A stretch of DNA of 64,000 nucleotides from Hydrangea macrophylla (taxonomy: Eukaryota > Streptophyta > Magnoliopsida > Cornales > Hydrangeaceae), in the NCBI GenBank assembly GCA_033977485.1, contig CM066992.1, forward strand, positions 105,511,450 through 105,575,449, written 5' to 3'. Below the pieces are notes generated by a model, which ran no database searches, was not told the DNA's origin, and worked only from the letters and a program-made list of their open reading frames with translations. The number at the start of each line of letters is the position of its first letter. The stretch's first letter is position 1. The position numbers were made by a program, and so were the translations under genes. Positions 32,692 through 42,211 of this stretch are shown here, in pieces.

Positions 32692-32919
32692 TAAGGGTAT
32701 TCTCATTAGCATGTAATAGGGATAATTTTGTACTTTTACCCATTTTCCATTAACTTTAATGGAAAAAGTGCCTGTTTCACTTTAGCCCAGACTACAGGGG
32801 TATTAGTAATATAATTTAAAGTACAGGGGATAACTGATAAAAGGCCTGACCACTGGAGATGTTTCTGTAATTAACCCGAAAATGAATAGAGGAAATTATT
32901 TAATTCTCTTTTTTGTGTC

Positions 32920-32937
32920 CTCCACCAAAAATAGCTG
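32920..32937. repeat. 18-bp direct repeat, left flank of the pararetrovirus
   Basis: ctccaccaaaaatagctg, identical in sequence and orientation to 40990-41007. The two copies bracket the whole viral insertion. An 18-bp duplication is unusual for a retroelement and suits repair-type integration. Confidence 0.75.
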
Positions 32938-32948
32938 TGGTCCTGCTT

Positions 32949-33506
32949 GTAATTGGTATCAGAGCCATGATTGGCTAATTCTCTTAGGCCACCATGGTAT
33001 ATATTATTGAAATTATTATGAATAATTGAAGTAAATTATTATGAGAATTCTTTGGGGGTCATGTTGCAGACTGAATGGCCTGTTTATGCCAAGGAGTGGC
33101 TGTGTTTGGCCGATGTTCTGTTTGGCTCTATAAGAATTATCATAAAAATTTATTAGATAATTCATAATAAGGGAAACAATATATACCAAGGTAGCCTCAT
33201 CTTGGTCATGTTCAAGAGAATAACCAAGTCTGGACCTGGATCTACATCAAGATCCAGATCTAATGTAATTAATACAGAACTTGTTGCGTTTGACCAAACG
33301 GAACAATTAAATCAATGGACAATTCCATCTATTTCTACTAAACAGATTTATAAGAGTGGCACCTTCTCTCTTATAATTCAAGACCATGTCAAAACTGTTG
33401 AACAGGACATTGTTCTTTATAATAATGAACAGACTCTTAGACTTCTATGTCTAAAAGACATTGAAAAAAGTTTAGAAAAATATAATTACATTCATATAGG
33501 ATGCAT
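32949..33506 (+). repeat. Inverted arm of the pararetrovirus (5' leader and start of movement protein)
   Basis: 558 bp, inverse of 40428-40985, with a few substitutions. It contains the tRNA-Met site (32954-32966) and the first about 100 codons of the movement protein on the plus strand (ATG at 33208). The arm stops at ATGCAT (33501-33506), where the minus-strand viral genome takes over; ATGCAT is its own complement. Confidence 0.85.
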
Positions 33507-33547
33507 GCAGAGAGCTGTGAGATGCCTCTCCACAAACTAGAAGGTCA

Positions 33548-33557
33548 TCTTAAATAG
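33548..33557 (-). promoter_or_regulatory. TATA-like element of the pararetrovirus
   Basis: CTATTTAAGA on the minus strand, in the non-coding stretch between the fourth ORF and the arm junction. In caulimovirids the pregenomic RNA promoter lies in this position. The cap site would then be close to the junction at 33507, so the promoter now faces an inverted copy of the leader. Confidence 0.4.
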
Positions 33558-33777
33558 ACAAAGAAAAATCTACAGTTTTTAGACAGGTCACTGTAGATGA
33601 ATAGTAAAAAGATAAAAAACAATACACGTGTCCTTTAGTGATGGAGTCGAACCGATTGCTCTTATCTTGACACTGTAGCAAAACCACTGGTTTTCCAAAA
33701 CAGTGGGTGAAACCTGTGGGCAGAGAGACGTCACTGCATGCGTAATTACTGAGGAATTATGTCATCGCATGCGTCAC

Positions 33778-35155
33778 TTATTCCAGCTTGTCATTAGGCT
33801 TGCTGGACTGGGATGCCGCGGCAATCATGGCATCAAACAGGTCCTCCATTATTGGTACCTGGCTAGAAATGGACGCTGTATCCATTTCTTCTTCATCATC
33901 ATAAGGATCTTGAGCTTCTCCTGCCAGATAACCAAAGGCATTTGGTTGTGTTGCTTGGGAAGACTGGCCCAGGTCCTTAGCCTGGCTAGAATTAACCTGA
34001 CAAATTCTTTTAGGAACCTGGGAAGCAAGAAACTGTTCCTTGAGTGCTTCCATAACCTTGACATAAACTTCTTCATAAGAGACAAGTGGATTTTTCCCCC
34101 TAATGGAAGCAAATAGGAGCTCAAACATATTTAAATGGGAGGCAACAGAAGAGGCTTTAGCCAAAAATTCATCAGCTTTTTTCTTTTCTTCTTCCTCAAA
34201 AATTCTAATATAATTTTTTTACAGCAGGCTGGATTTTAGAGAGAGCATTATCAATGTCAAATCCAGGCCACCATTTCACCCAGAAAGTTCTCTGGAGAAT
34301 AGGAAGTTGAAGAGAGTCTTTAGAAAGAAGAATATCCCATTTCCAAATCCAAACTAATCTGAATTCAGAGAAGAAGAATAAAGTATTTCTTCCAAAAGGG
34401 ATGTTGTTAAGAGACTTTCCTCTGAGAATGGGATGGTTAAGAAACCAAATTTGAAAATAATCCAAAATATCTTGAGGAACTATACCAATTTCTGGACCCA
34501 TTTTTTCACACCAATGGTAAAACCAGTTGGGGAAAGTTTTAAGACCAGCTTTTATAATTTGATCGTTTATGACAAAGAGCCAAGTATGACTCTTGGTGGG
34601 ATTTTTATATAAAAATGCTTTATGCCAAGCTTCAACATAATCCTAATAATTATATGTTGCTCCATTTATTTTTAAAGTTCTTGCCTGAGCAGGGTTAAGA
34701 CCCCATTGGTGGGCGAAAAGAACTTTAATAATATAACACTTAGAATGAGTTATAGGAGACTTTTTATCATTTGGAACCAAATGGAAATGTTCAATTTGAA
34801 CAGAACCTGTTTCCAAAAGAATTGCTTCAAACGCAAATCTAGGTTTAGATTCCTGGGTCATCCAGTTATGCATGTTTAGAAATCTTTCTTTAAGACCCCA
34901 GGGATCTGGATTTATCTGTTCATCATTTGAAATATCTTCTAAGACAAGAAAAGTTTCCAAAAACTGTTTTTGTTGGAAGACCACATCTTGAATCAGAATG
35001 TCCTTGGCAGAGGGTTTCTGCTGAGGACCAGCCTTATTTGGCTGATTAGATCCTTTATTCGGATTGGAACCCTTTTGTGGGTTTTGTTGTTGGCCTTTCC
35101 CTTTGTTGGGACGCCTTTGAGAAAACTGGAATCCTCCTTTATCCGGAGGTTGCAT
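33778..35155 (-). pseudogene. Pararetrovirus fourth ORF (unassigned)
   Basis: An ORF starts with ATG at 35155, overlapping the end of RNase H. The N-terminus is Gln/Lys/Asn-rich (residues 1-50); the middle contains WMTQESKPRF and FHLVPNDKK. The frame is broken by a TAG at 34643-34645, continues unbroken to 34205, and then shifts in an A-run near 34215 into the frame ending at 33778. The last part has an acidic tract (YDDEEEMD). By position it may be the transactivator-like protein of other caulimovirids, but I see no diagnostic motif. About 450 residues before damage. Confidence 0.55.
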
Positions 35156-35159
35156 CTTG

Positions 35160-36814
35160 TTTTTCCTGCAGAAATTCTCTAGTTAGAAAATCAGGTAATG
35201 AGTTTTGATCTCCTTTAATATATTCAATATGGAAATCAAAAGCAGATAAATCAGACTGCCATCTAGCAAAAATTTGCTTAGAAACAAGATTCTTAACATC
35301 CTGTTTTAAGATATGTTTAGCAGCACTGCAATCTATGTGAAGAAGAAATGCTTGATTAAGTAAGTCATCTTGAAATTTAGTGACACACTTAACAATAGAA
35401 ACATTTCTTTTTTAATTGTAGAATAATTTTTTGAAGAACCTTTCCAAGTACCAGAAGTGAATCTTAAAAGTTCTTCTTTATTGGTTGTAGGATTCTTTTG
35501 TTTGAGAATTCCCCCATAACCAATATCTGAAGCATCTGTTTCAACAATTTTGTCCCAATGAGGATTTGCTAATCCGAGACATGGTAATTGTTTTACTCTA
35601 AGTTTAATTCTTTGAACAGCTTTCGTGTGTTCAGATGTCCATGGTAAAGGGTTCTTTTTTAGCCTTTGGTGTAAAAGGGCACAATCATGGGCAAGTTTAT
35701 TATAATAATCCCCAATGTAATTAAGGCTTCCCAAAAACCTCTGTAATTGGGTTTTTTCTTTTAATTCATCAGGGAATTTAGAAGCAAATTCAATACTTCT
35801 ATCAATGGGAATTACTTTCCCTTTATTAATATTAAAGCCTAAGAATCTGATCTGTGTTTTGAAAAGATCTATTTTTGTGGCTGAAAGAACAAGACCATTA
35901 TGAATAATAATATCTTGTAAAGTTCTAAGATGTTTAAAATGCTGGTCAATAGATGATGAAAAGACTAAAATGTCATCTATATAAACCAAACAGAATTCAG
36001 AGAAGGGATAAAAAATCTCATTCATGATATTTTGGAATTCTGATGGAGCATTTTTTAAACCAAAGGGCATGACATTCCATTCAAAGTGTCCAAAAGGAAC
36101 TGTGAATGCTGTTTTATATCTATCTTCTTCTTTAATCTGGATTTGCCAATATCCAGACTTTAAATCGAATTTTGAAAAGATAGAAGCATTATAAAGTCTA
36201 TCCAAAAGATCCTTTTTATTTGGGATAGGATATCTAATCCATTGTAAGGCATCATTTAATGGTTTGTAATTAACCACTAATCTGGGTTTGCCTCTTTCTT
36301 TTTCAGCATTTTTATTTACATAAAAAGCTGTGCAGCTCCAAGGTGAATAACTTTTCCTTATGAGCTTTTTATCTAAAAGACCCTGTATCTCTTTTTTACA
36401 GAGCTCTAAAAGTTCAGAATTCATTTGGCTTGGTCTAGCCTTAGTATGAATCTGTGATCTTTCATCAAAACCTTGCTTGTAAGGGAGAGAAACAACATGT
36501 TTCTTTCTTATCCAAAAAGCATTAGGAATCTCACTACAAACTTTATTTTGGAATTCCTCTTTTAATTTCATAATTTTGTTAGAAATTTTTGGCATCTTTA
36601 GTTGATGCTCAATTTGCATAATTCTAACATCTTCTTGTAAAAAATCAAGGTGTCTTTCTTTTGAATCCAAAAGATTTAATTCATTGACAATCCTTGTTTC
36701 TGGTTCTTTAAGAAAAGTGTAAACCAGATCAAAATCTTTAAATTTTGCATATATGCCAGTTTGGTCAACTTGGATTGGCATAATAAGTTTTAAAAAAGGA
36801 GTTCCCAGAATTAC
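35160..36814 (-). pseudogene. Pararetrovirus reverse transcriptase-RNase H, broken
   Basis: The frame from about 36814 to 35400 carries the RT motifs LVVNYKPLND, FDLKSGYWQI, MPFGLKNAPSEF and VYIDDILVFS (the YxDD active site), then RNase H with VETDASDIGYGG. The open frame to 35333 ends in an unrelated tail; after a frameshift near 35385-35410 the RNase H end and the overlap with the next ORF are found in another frame to about 35160. A TAA at 36815-36817 separates it from the protease in the same frame. RT copies the viral pregenomic RNA. Confidence 0.8.
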
Positions 36815-37660
36815 TTATTGTTGTAAGTCTTTAACAAGTAAAAATGAAGATGGGATACAGACTCCTTCATTACAAATATAAACATCAGAAAGCTTAAACT
36901 GTATTTTCATTCTGCTACCACTTGCTGATGTTAAAGATTGCATAGTTTTTTCAAAATATTTAGTAGGAACTATGCCTTCTTGGATGCAGTTTAAATCTGC
37001 ACCACTATCTACTAAAGCAATAGCACTTATAGGATATTCTTCTTGGATTACAAGATTTATCCTTATGTACCATTTTTGAAATGTAATTTTATTTAATATA
37101 TGTAGGTATTGGTCTCTTGTCATTTCCAAAGGAGTAGAGGTGTCTCCTGTTTCAGGAATATTATCACCAATACTAATAGAGGAAGTAGAAATATTAATGT
37201 TATCAATTTTTTCTTCCATTTTTGAAAATGCAATTTGGAGGTCTCTTATGTCAGACTTTACCAAATTTATTTCTTGCTTAAGATCTGTGATAGTAATGGG
37301 TTTTTCAACTTTTTCCATTCTATCAAAAACTTCCTGAATACTAAATTGCATACGCTTGTATTCTTTTTTCTCAGGAGGTTTTCTAGTATGATCAATACAT
37401 AATTGCATTACTTTCACCTTTAGTTCTGGATCAGTAATTTTCTCAATTATGTCTAACACTTCACTATGTTCAGCGGTAAGAACATTAATTGTAAGGCCAT
37501 TCATAGTGGCAATGGACTTCCAATAATCTGCATCCTTACAGCCATTATTACATCCATGAGAATTAGATGGTTGTTCTTCTTCTTGATCTGAATAAAAACC
37601 ATCATCTTCTTCATCATAGACTGGTTCTTCTTCAGAATTTTCTGGAGAAGTATTTAATAG
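36815..37660 (-). pseudogene. Pararetrovirus protease region
   Basis: In the RT frame, starting in the acidic tail that follows the coat zinc finger. ALVDSGADLNCI is the aspartic protease signature; the usual ILGTPFL follows just after the TAA at 36815-36817. A coiled-coil-like stretch (KQEINLVKSDIRDLQ) precedes it. The frame differs from that of the coat ORF by one base, so either the two ORFs overlap naturally or a frameshift separated them. Confidence 0.7.
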
Positions 37661-39593
37661 AATTTTTACAGAGTTGAACCCTCAGGCCTTCATCAATCTG
37701 CAATTCTGCTAATTTCTTTTGTGTAGTACATTTATTTGCTAAATGTCCTATTTTACCACATTTCCAACAAGTCCTTGGATCCTTAGGAGCAGAACCCTTG
37801 GCCGGTCTTTTTCTTGTTGGATTGCCTTTTCTAGGAAGTGGTCTAGATCTAGTATTTTTAGGATTGGTATTCCTTCTCATATTCTGCCTTGGATTTTGAT
37901 TTATTTGCCTTTTCTTCTTTTTAACCATATTAATAGGCATATCAAAACCCCATTGTTTGCAGAAATCTCCTATTTCTTGTCTACTAGTAAGATTTTGTTT
38001 CTTCATCTGGTATTGTAATTTCATATCATTACAGATACTAAGACCTACTTGAGTGCAGGCACTTATGATCTGTCCATAATGCAAAGTGCTATATGGAATA
38101 GTATGACCATCATTAAGATCTCTAAGTCTTTGTCTGACTTTTTCTGCAAATAAAGATGGAAGACCATCAATAAACTTGGCTTTCCAAAAATCATCATTTG
38201 CATCATGTCTTTCCATGACTCTACAAATAAACACATCTTTATACCATCGGTAGTGAGTTAAAGATGGACATCTAAGATTCATAAGAAGTTCTCTGCTTCT
38301 TTCAGACCTTTGAGGATGAGTACCAATAAAATGAGTAATAATGGTCTGAATTAAAGTAACAATGGCATCTGGGACCATAGTAGGTTGTCCATTAACCGTT
38401 TCTACTTTTACTTTGTCTAATATATCAGTTCTTTGTTGATTAGTGAGAAGGTTATCCCACCAACCTTTGAGGCAACCTGAGAAACCGCATGAAAGAAGAG
38501 TTGCGGTGTCTTTGTTTGTATTGCCACAACTAATACTCATGGAAGACCACATGAGCATTTTATGTATAGTTTCCAGAATCTGGTATTCTGTAAAACCATC
38601 TATGTTCCATTCAACTACCTCTTTCCCAGTATAGGAAGTTTGGAGTCTCCAATTACTTTCTTCAAAAAGGAGATCCTGAGGTGTTGGTCTATTATAATAA
38701 TGAGGAATTGTCTCATGTTTCATGAAATTCATTTGTGGAAGAGAGTTTTGTTTAAAATTATCTTCCATATCTTGGAAATTTGTCCGAAATTCCTTTTCCT
38801 CATTTTCTTCATAATCATGTTCACTCTCTTCCTCATATTCTGAAATCTGAATATCTGAAGAGGGTTTAGATAGAACATTAACACTTTTTTCATGTAATGA
38901 AATTCCCTTAAGTTTAGTGTTTTTAAGAGAAGTATCATCTTTTAAAGAAATATTTTGAATCTTTTTGGTTAAAAGATCAATAAAATCATCTTCCTCTTTC
39001 TTACTTTGAGTTCTGTAATTTTGAGGTATAATAGGAGGTTTAAAAGTAGTAACTTCAAAAGAAGAATTACTGCTGGTAGCAGTATTGACAACAGGAGTTT
39101 TGATATTTTTTATCAATTTTTCCTGTTCATCTAATTTATTTTCTATCCTTAATAATTGGCCTTCCATAGATTCTATGGATCGGTTTGTCCAATTATTCTG
39201 GTGAGCAAGATGATGATTTAATATAACATCATTATTGCCTCCTGTCTTACCAATAAAGGCAACGGCTTCCAGCTCTTTATCATTGGATTTGAAATCTATG
39301 TGTAGTGGAAGAGGATGAAGACTTTCAACTATGCCCTTATCCCCATGTAGTCTCCATTTGGTAGAACTAATGGTATTCAATACCTTTTGGGTAGGAAACC
39401 ATTGGTTAAACCAATCAACAAACCATATGATTGTTTGTTTATGATTTAGATCTGTATAATATAGAATTTTTATAAGATCCAATTCTTTTTTATCAAAAAT
39501 TTTAAAATATTCTTGTCGGAACTCAATGTTTTTCTCCAACATGAAATCTCTATTAATAGCCTGTCTTAAAAAAGAATTTGGACTAAAATCCAT
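37632..39593 (-). CDS. Pararetrovirus coat protein
   Basis: 653 codons from ATG at 39593. The N-terminal half is charged with several acidic tracts (residues 255-275, DYEENEEKEF). The C-terminal part has a basic stretch (KKKKRQINQNP, PRKGNPTRKRP) then the CCHC zinc finger CWKCGKIGHLANKC, typical of caulimovirid coat proteins. The ATG overlaps the stop of the movement protein. No internal stop occurs, so this is the best preserved viral gene. Whether its 13-residue tail after the finger is natural is uncertain. Confidence 0.8.
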   Translation of the reverse strand: MDFSPNSFLRQAINRDFMLEKNIEFRQEYFKIFDKKELDLIKILYYTDLNHKQTIIWFVDWFNQWFPTQKVLNTISSTKWRLHGDKGIVESLHPLPLHIDFKSNDKELEAVAFIGKTGGNNDVILNHHLAHQNNWTNRSIESMEGQLLRIENKLDEQEKLIKNIKTPVVNTATSSNSSFEVTTFKPPIIPQNYRTQSKKEEDDFIDLLTKKIQNISLKDDTSLKNTKLKGISLHEKSVNVLSKPSSDIQISEYEEESEHDYEENEEKEFRTNFQDMEDNFKQNSLPQMNFMKHETIPHYYNRPTPQDLLFEESNWRLQTSYTGKEVVEWNIDGFTEYQILETIHKMLMWSSMSISCGNTNKDTATLLSCGFSGCLKGWWDNLLTNQQRTDILDKVKVETVNGQPTMVPDAIVTLIQTIITHFIGTHPQRSERSRELLMNLRCPSLTHYRWYKDVFICRVMERHDANDDFWKAKFIDGLPSLFAEKVRQRLRDLNDGHTIPYSTLHYGQIISACTQVGLSICNDMKLQYQMKKQNLTSRQEIGDFCKQWGFDMPINMVKKKKRQINQNPRQNMRRNTNPKNTRSRPLPRKGNPTRKRPAKGSAPKDPRTCWKCGKIGHLANKCTTQKKLAELQIDEGLRVQLCKNSIKYFSRKF

Positions 39594-40726
39594 TAAACAT
39601 AGACAGACGAAGTATCATGAGAATAGGAAGGATCAAAAGGATCTCTTTTTTCCCTATTTTCACTAGTTTCTTCTTCTGGACCATAAACTCCTTGAGGAAT
39701 TTGATTTTGTGAGTTTATGAATCCTTTCAAAACATTTTCTTTCTCCATATTTTGGAGGTGCTCAAGGTCCATGTTTGGTCTGGGTTGATCAGACATGGAT
39801 TGTCTTGAAGAAGATGGGTAAGAAATAGTGTAAGGAAGTTTTGAGGGGGCAGTATTAAAACTTCTTACAGAATTACTCCTTGATAAAGATAATCTACTAA
39901 ATCTTTGAGGAGTAAAGGAAACTTCAATGTCACCATCTTTAGATTGGGTGATCTGATCTAATTGTGATGGAAGGACAGGTGCTGGTGGAACAGCATTGGG
40001 TAACGTCCAGCCCGTTGGGAAATTTATCTCATCCCATTTTATCAATCTGGGAGTAGCAATATTAGTAGTAAGACAATTACTGTCTATTACTACTGTCTTC
40101 CCTGGAATACTTTTTAGTATAGCATTAGGACATAAAGTATTCATTACTTTGTAATATATCCTATATGTAGTATTGACAATAGAAGTACCTGGTAGGTAAT
40201 TATATCCATATGTTTGAATTTTTAAAGTAGTAGCTTCAAACAGGTTTTTATCTTTTAAAGAAAGCGTCAGGTTAGGGTAAACATCAAAATAAACTGGACC
40301 ATGACACAAACTAGTCTGTATAATACCCATAAGGGATGGTACAAAGTCTGTACATCTTGCATCCCTTAAATAAGCTAAAATTGAAGCATTAAGACCCAAA
40401 AGAGTAAGGGGTTTGAATGCAACTTGTATGCATCCTATATGAATGTAATTATATTTTTCTAAACTTTTTTCAATGTCTTTTAGACATAGAAGTCTAAGAG
40501 TCTGTTCATTATTATCAAGAACAATGTCATGTTCAACAGTTTTGACATGATCTTGAATTATAAGAGAGAAGGTGCCACTCTTATAAATCTGTTTAGTAGA
40601 AATAGATGGAATTGTCCATTGATTTAATTGTTCCGTTTGGTCAAACGCAACAAGTTCTGTATTAATTACATTAGATCTGGATCTTGATGTAGATCCAGGT
40701 CCAGACTTGGTTGTTCTCTTGAACAT
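39593..40726 (-). CDS. Pararetrovirus movement protein
   Basis: 377 codons from ATG at 40726, uninterrupted. The sequence around residues 60-250 fits a 30K-type movement protein; recognisable segments are GTFSLIIQDH, CLKDIEKSLE and GCIQVAFKPL. The C-terminal 120 residues are Pro/Ser-rich. Movement proteins let virus pass through plasmodesmata. The first 98 codons or so are repeated in the inverted arm. Stop TAA overlaps the coat ATG. Confidence 0.75.
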   Translation of the reverse strand: MFKRTTKSGPGSTSRSRSNVINTELVAFDQTEQLNQWTIPSISTKQIYKSGTFSLIIQDHVKTVEHDIVLDNNEQTLRLLCLKDIEKSLEKYNYIHIGCIQVAFKPLTLLGLNASILAYLRDARCTDFVPSLMGIIQTSLCHGPVYFDVYPNLTLSLKDKNLFEATTLKIQTYGYNYLPGTSIVNTTYRIYYKVMNTLCPNAILKSIPGKTVVIDSNCLTTNIATPRLIKWDEINFPTGWTLPNAVPPAPVLPSQLDQITQSKDGDIEVSFTPQRFSRLSLSRSNSVRSFNTAPSKLPYTISYPSSSRQSMSDQPRPNMDLEHLQNMEKENVLKGFINSQNQIPQGVYGPEEETSENREKRDPFDPSYSHDTSSVYV

Positions 40727-40985
40727 GACCAAGATGAGGCTACCTTGGTATATATTGTTTCCCTTATTATGAATTATCTAATAAATTTTTATGATAATTC
40801 TTATAGAGCCAAACAGAACATCGGCCAAACACAGCCACTCCTTGGCATAAACAGGCCATTCAGTCTGCAACATGACCCCCAAAGAATTCTCATAATAATT
40901 TACTTCAATTATTCATAATAATTTCAATAATATATACCATGGTGGCCTCAGAGAATTAGCCAATCATGGCTCTGATACCAATTAC
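40428..40985 (-). repeat. Right arm of the 558-bp inverted repeat
   Basis: Viral leader and start of the movement protein; partner of 32949-33506. The tRNA-Met site TGGTATCAGAGCC is at 40968-40980 on the minus strand. Confidence 0.85.
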
Positions 40986-40989
40986 ACAA

Positions 40990-41007
40990 CTCCACCAAAA
41001 ATAGCTG
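40990..41007. repeat. 18-bp direct repeat, right flank of the pararetrovirus
   Basis: Second copy of ctccaccaaaaatagctg. The host sequence resumes with aagaaagaaag. Together with 32920-32937 it marks the integration site. Confidence 0.75.
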
Positions 41008-42179
41008 AAGAAAGAAAGTATGCAAAAGAAATTTAAGGAGAAGATTCCAAGTTACAGGTCCTTTTATCTTCTTTTTTATTCTAAGTAAATGTATATTTCT
41101 CGAATTAATTTTGTTTACAGACAAGATTAAAAAAAGGAAATTTCATTCTATATATCTGTGTCTTTTATTTTACTTTCCTCGCATAAACCTTTCCAGAAAT
41201 AGTGGATTAGGTTAGGGTGTATGAATCATGCTAATGCATGTGTATAATCTTGGTCATGTAAAAGATGCACAATCATGCATTTGTAGTTTTTGTTTGTTTG
41301 TTTGATTGGTTTTTGTTTTTTTTTTTTGTAGAGAAATATTAGGTACATCTAAACGGCCACCTAAACTATCCACTTGTTGATGTGTTGTGGCAATTTTGAA
41401 ATTAATTCGAACTTTATTTGGTAATTGATAAATAATTTTAGAAATGAACATCAACAAATGGATAGTTTAGGTGTTCGGTTTAGGCGTACCTAGTATTACT
41501 ATTTTTTTTTTTTAATTTTTAAAAAAAATATTATTATTATTATTATTATTTTATTTTTTATTTTTTAATTTTAATCATAGCATCATGCATTTGTATTTAA
41601 GCTTGAGATTGATGGGTTGCACTAAAGAAGGCATGAAGGGCCTACACAAGAGACATGCACCCATTAATAATTGCATAAAATGTGGATCAAATAATAACTT
41701 TTTAACTCATTAGTCAATCCAACCACCTCCAATCACTACACGATTAAGTGTATCCTCCTTTTCTTTTGAAAGAGTGTGATGAATAATATCTGACCCCCAT
41801 ATTCATAAGCACTCTCGAAGGGACCTAAAGGTATGGAAAACCAACAATACCATTAGCTCACCAGTGCAAATTAAATTAAAATCTAAAAAGAAAGTTATTT
41901 GATGAATAATTTAAATTATGAGAATAACAAGATTAATTTCATCTGTAAATAGCTACTTTCCTTTTGCATAATTGAAATTCCAAAGCACTGCTTGTAAGAA
42001 GAGAGAACACAAACAAAAAAGGTTGAGATGATCACATCACCTGCAAGGAAGGAATGATAGATAAAGATGAAAAGAAGATAGGGACCATTCAATTTCAAGG
42101 TACGTACATTTCCAATTATTATGCTATTGAAACGTTAAATTTGTGGCCATGTGCCATAAATGTAAGAAATCAAACTTTT

Positions 42180-42211
<32 letters not shown>

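Larger units (their letters stand above)
18082..32875. mobile_element. Fold-back (long inverted repeat) element, split by a Harbinger-like element
   Basis: Bases 18082-18420 are repeated inverted at 18655-18808 plus 32692-32875. Both termini read gttaattacagaaa, then ccctgtgg or cc(a)gtgg. The arms contain the phrase gagaacacccttatatgc. The element alone would be about 0.9 kb. Its arms meet in CA and GT microsatellites and a short centre (18470-18650). No transposase is visible. Flanks are aagaaatgat and ccgaaaatga, at best a poor target duplication. The class is unresolved, possibly Mutator-like. Confidence 0.65.
32938..40989 (-). mobile_element. Endogenous caulimovirid (pararetrovirus), near full length, rearranged
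   Basis: 8052 bp. The minus strand from 40985 to 33507 (about 7.5 kb) covers a tRNA-Met site, movement protein, coat protein, protease, RT-RNase H, a fourth ORF and a probable promoter, close to a whole circular genome of this family. The plus-strand arm 32949-33506 is an inverted copy of the first 558 bp (40428-40985). Genes are broken by at least two stops and three frameshifts, detailed in each entry. Separate reading frames for MP, CP and Pol exclude the single-polyprotein genera; I do not name a genus. No LTR or integrase exists, as expected for illegitimate integration. Confidence 0.85.

Noticed and set aside
32954..32966. TGGTATCAGAGCC as part of a tRNA gene
   Set aside because: It is the priming site for initiator-Met tRNA; no cloverleaf surrounds it. 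The same holds for 27926, 40968 and 54805.
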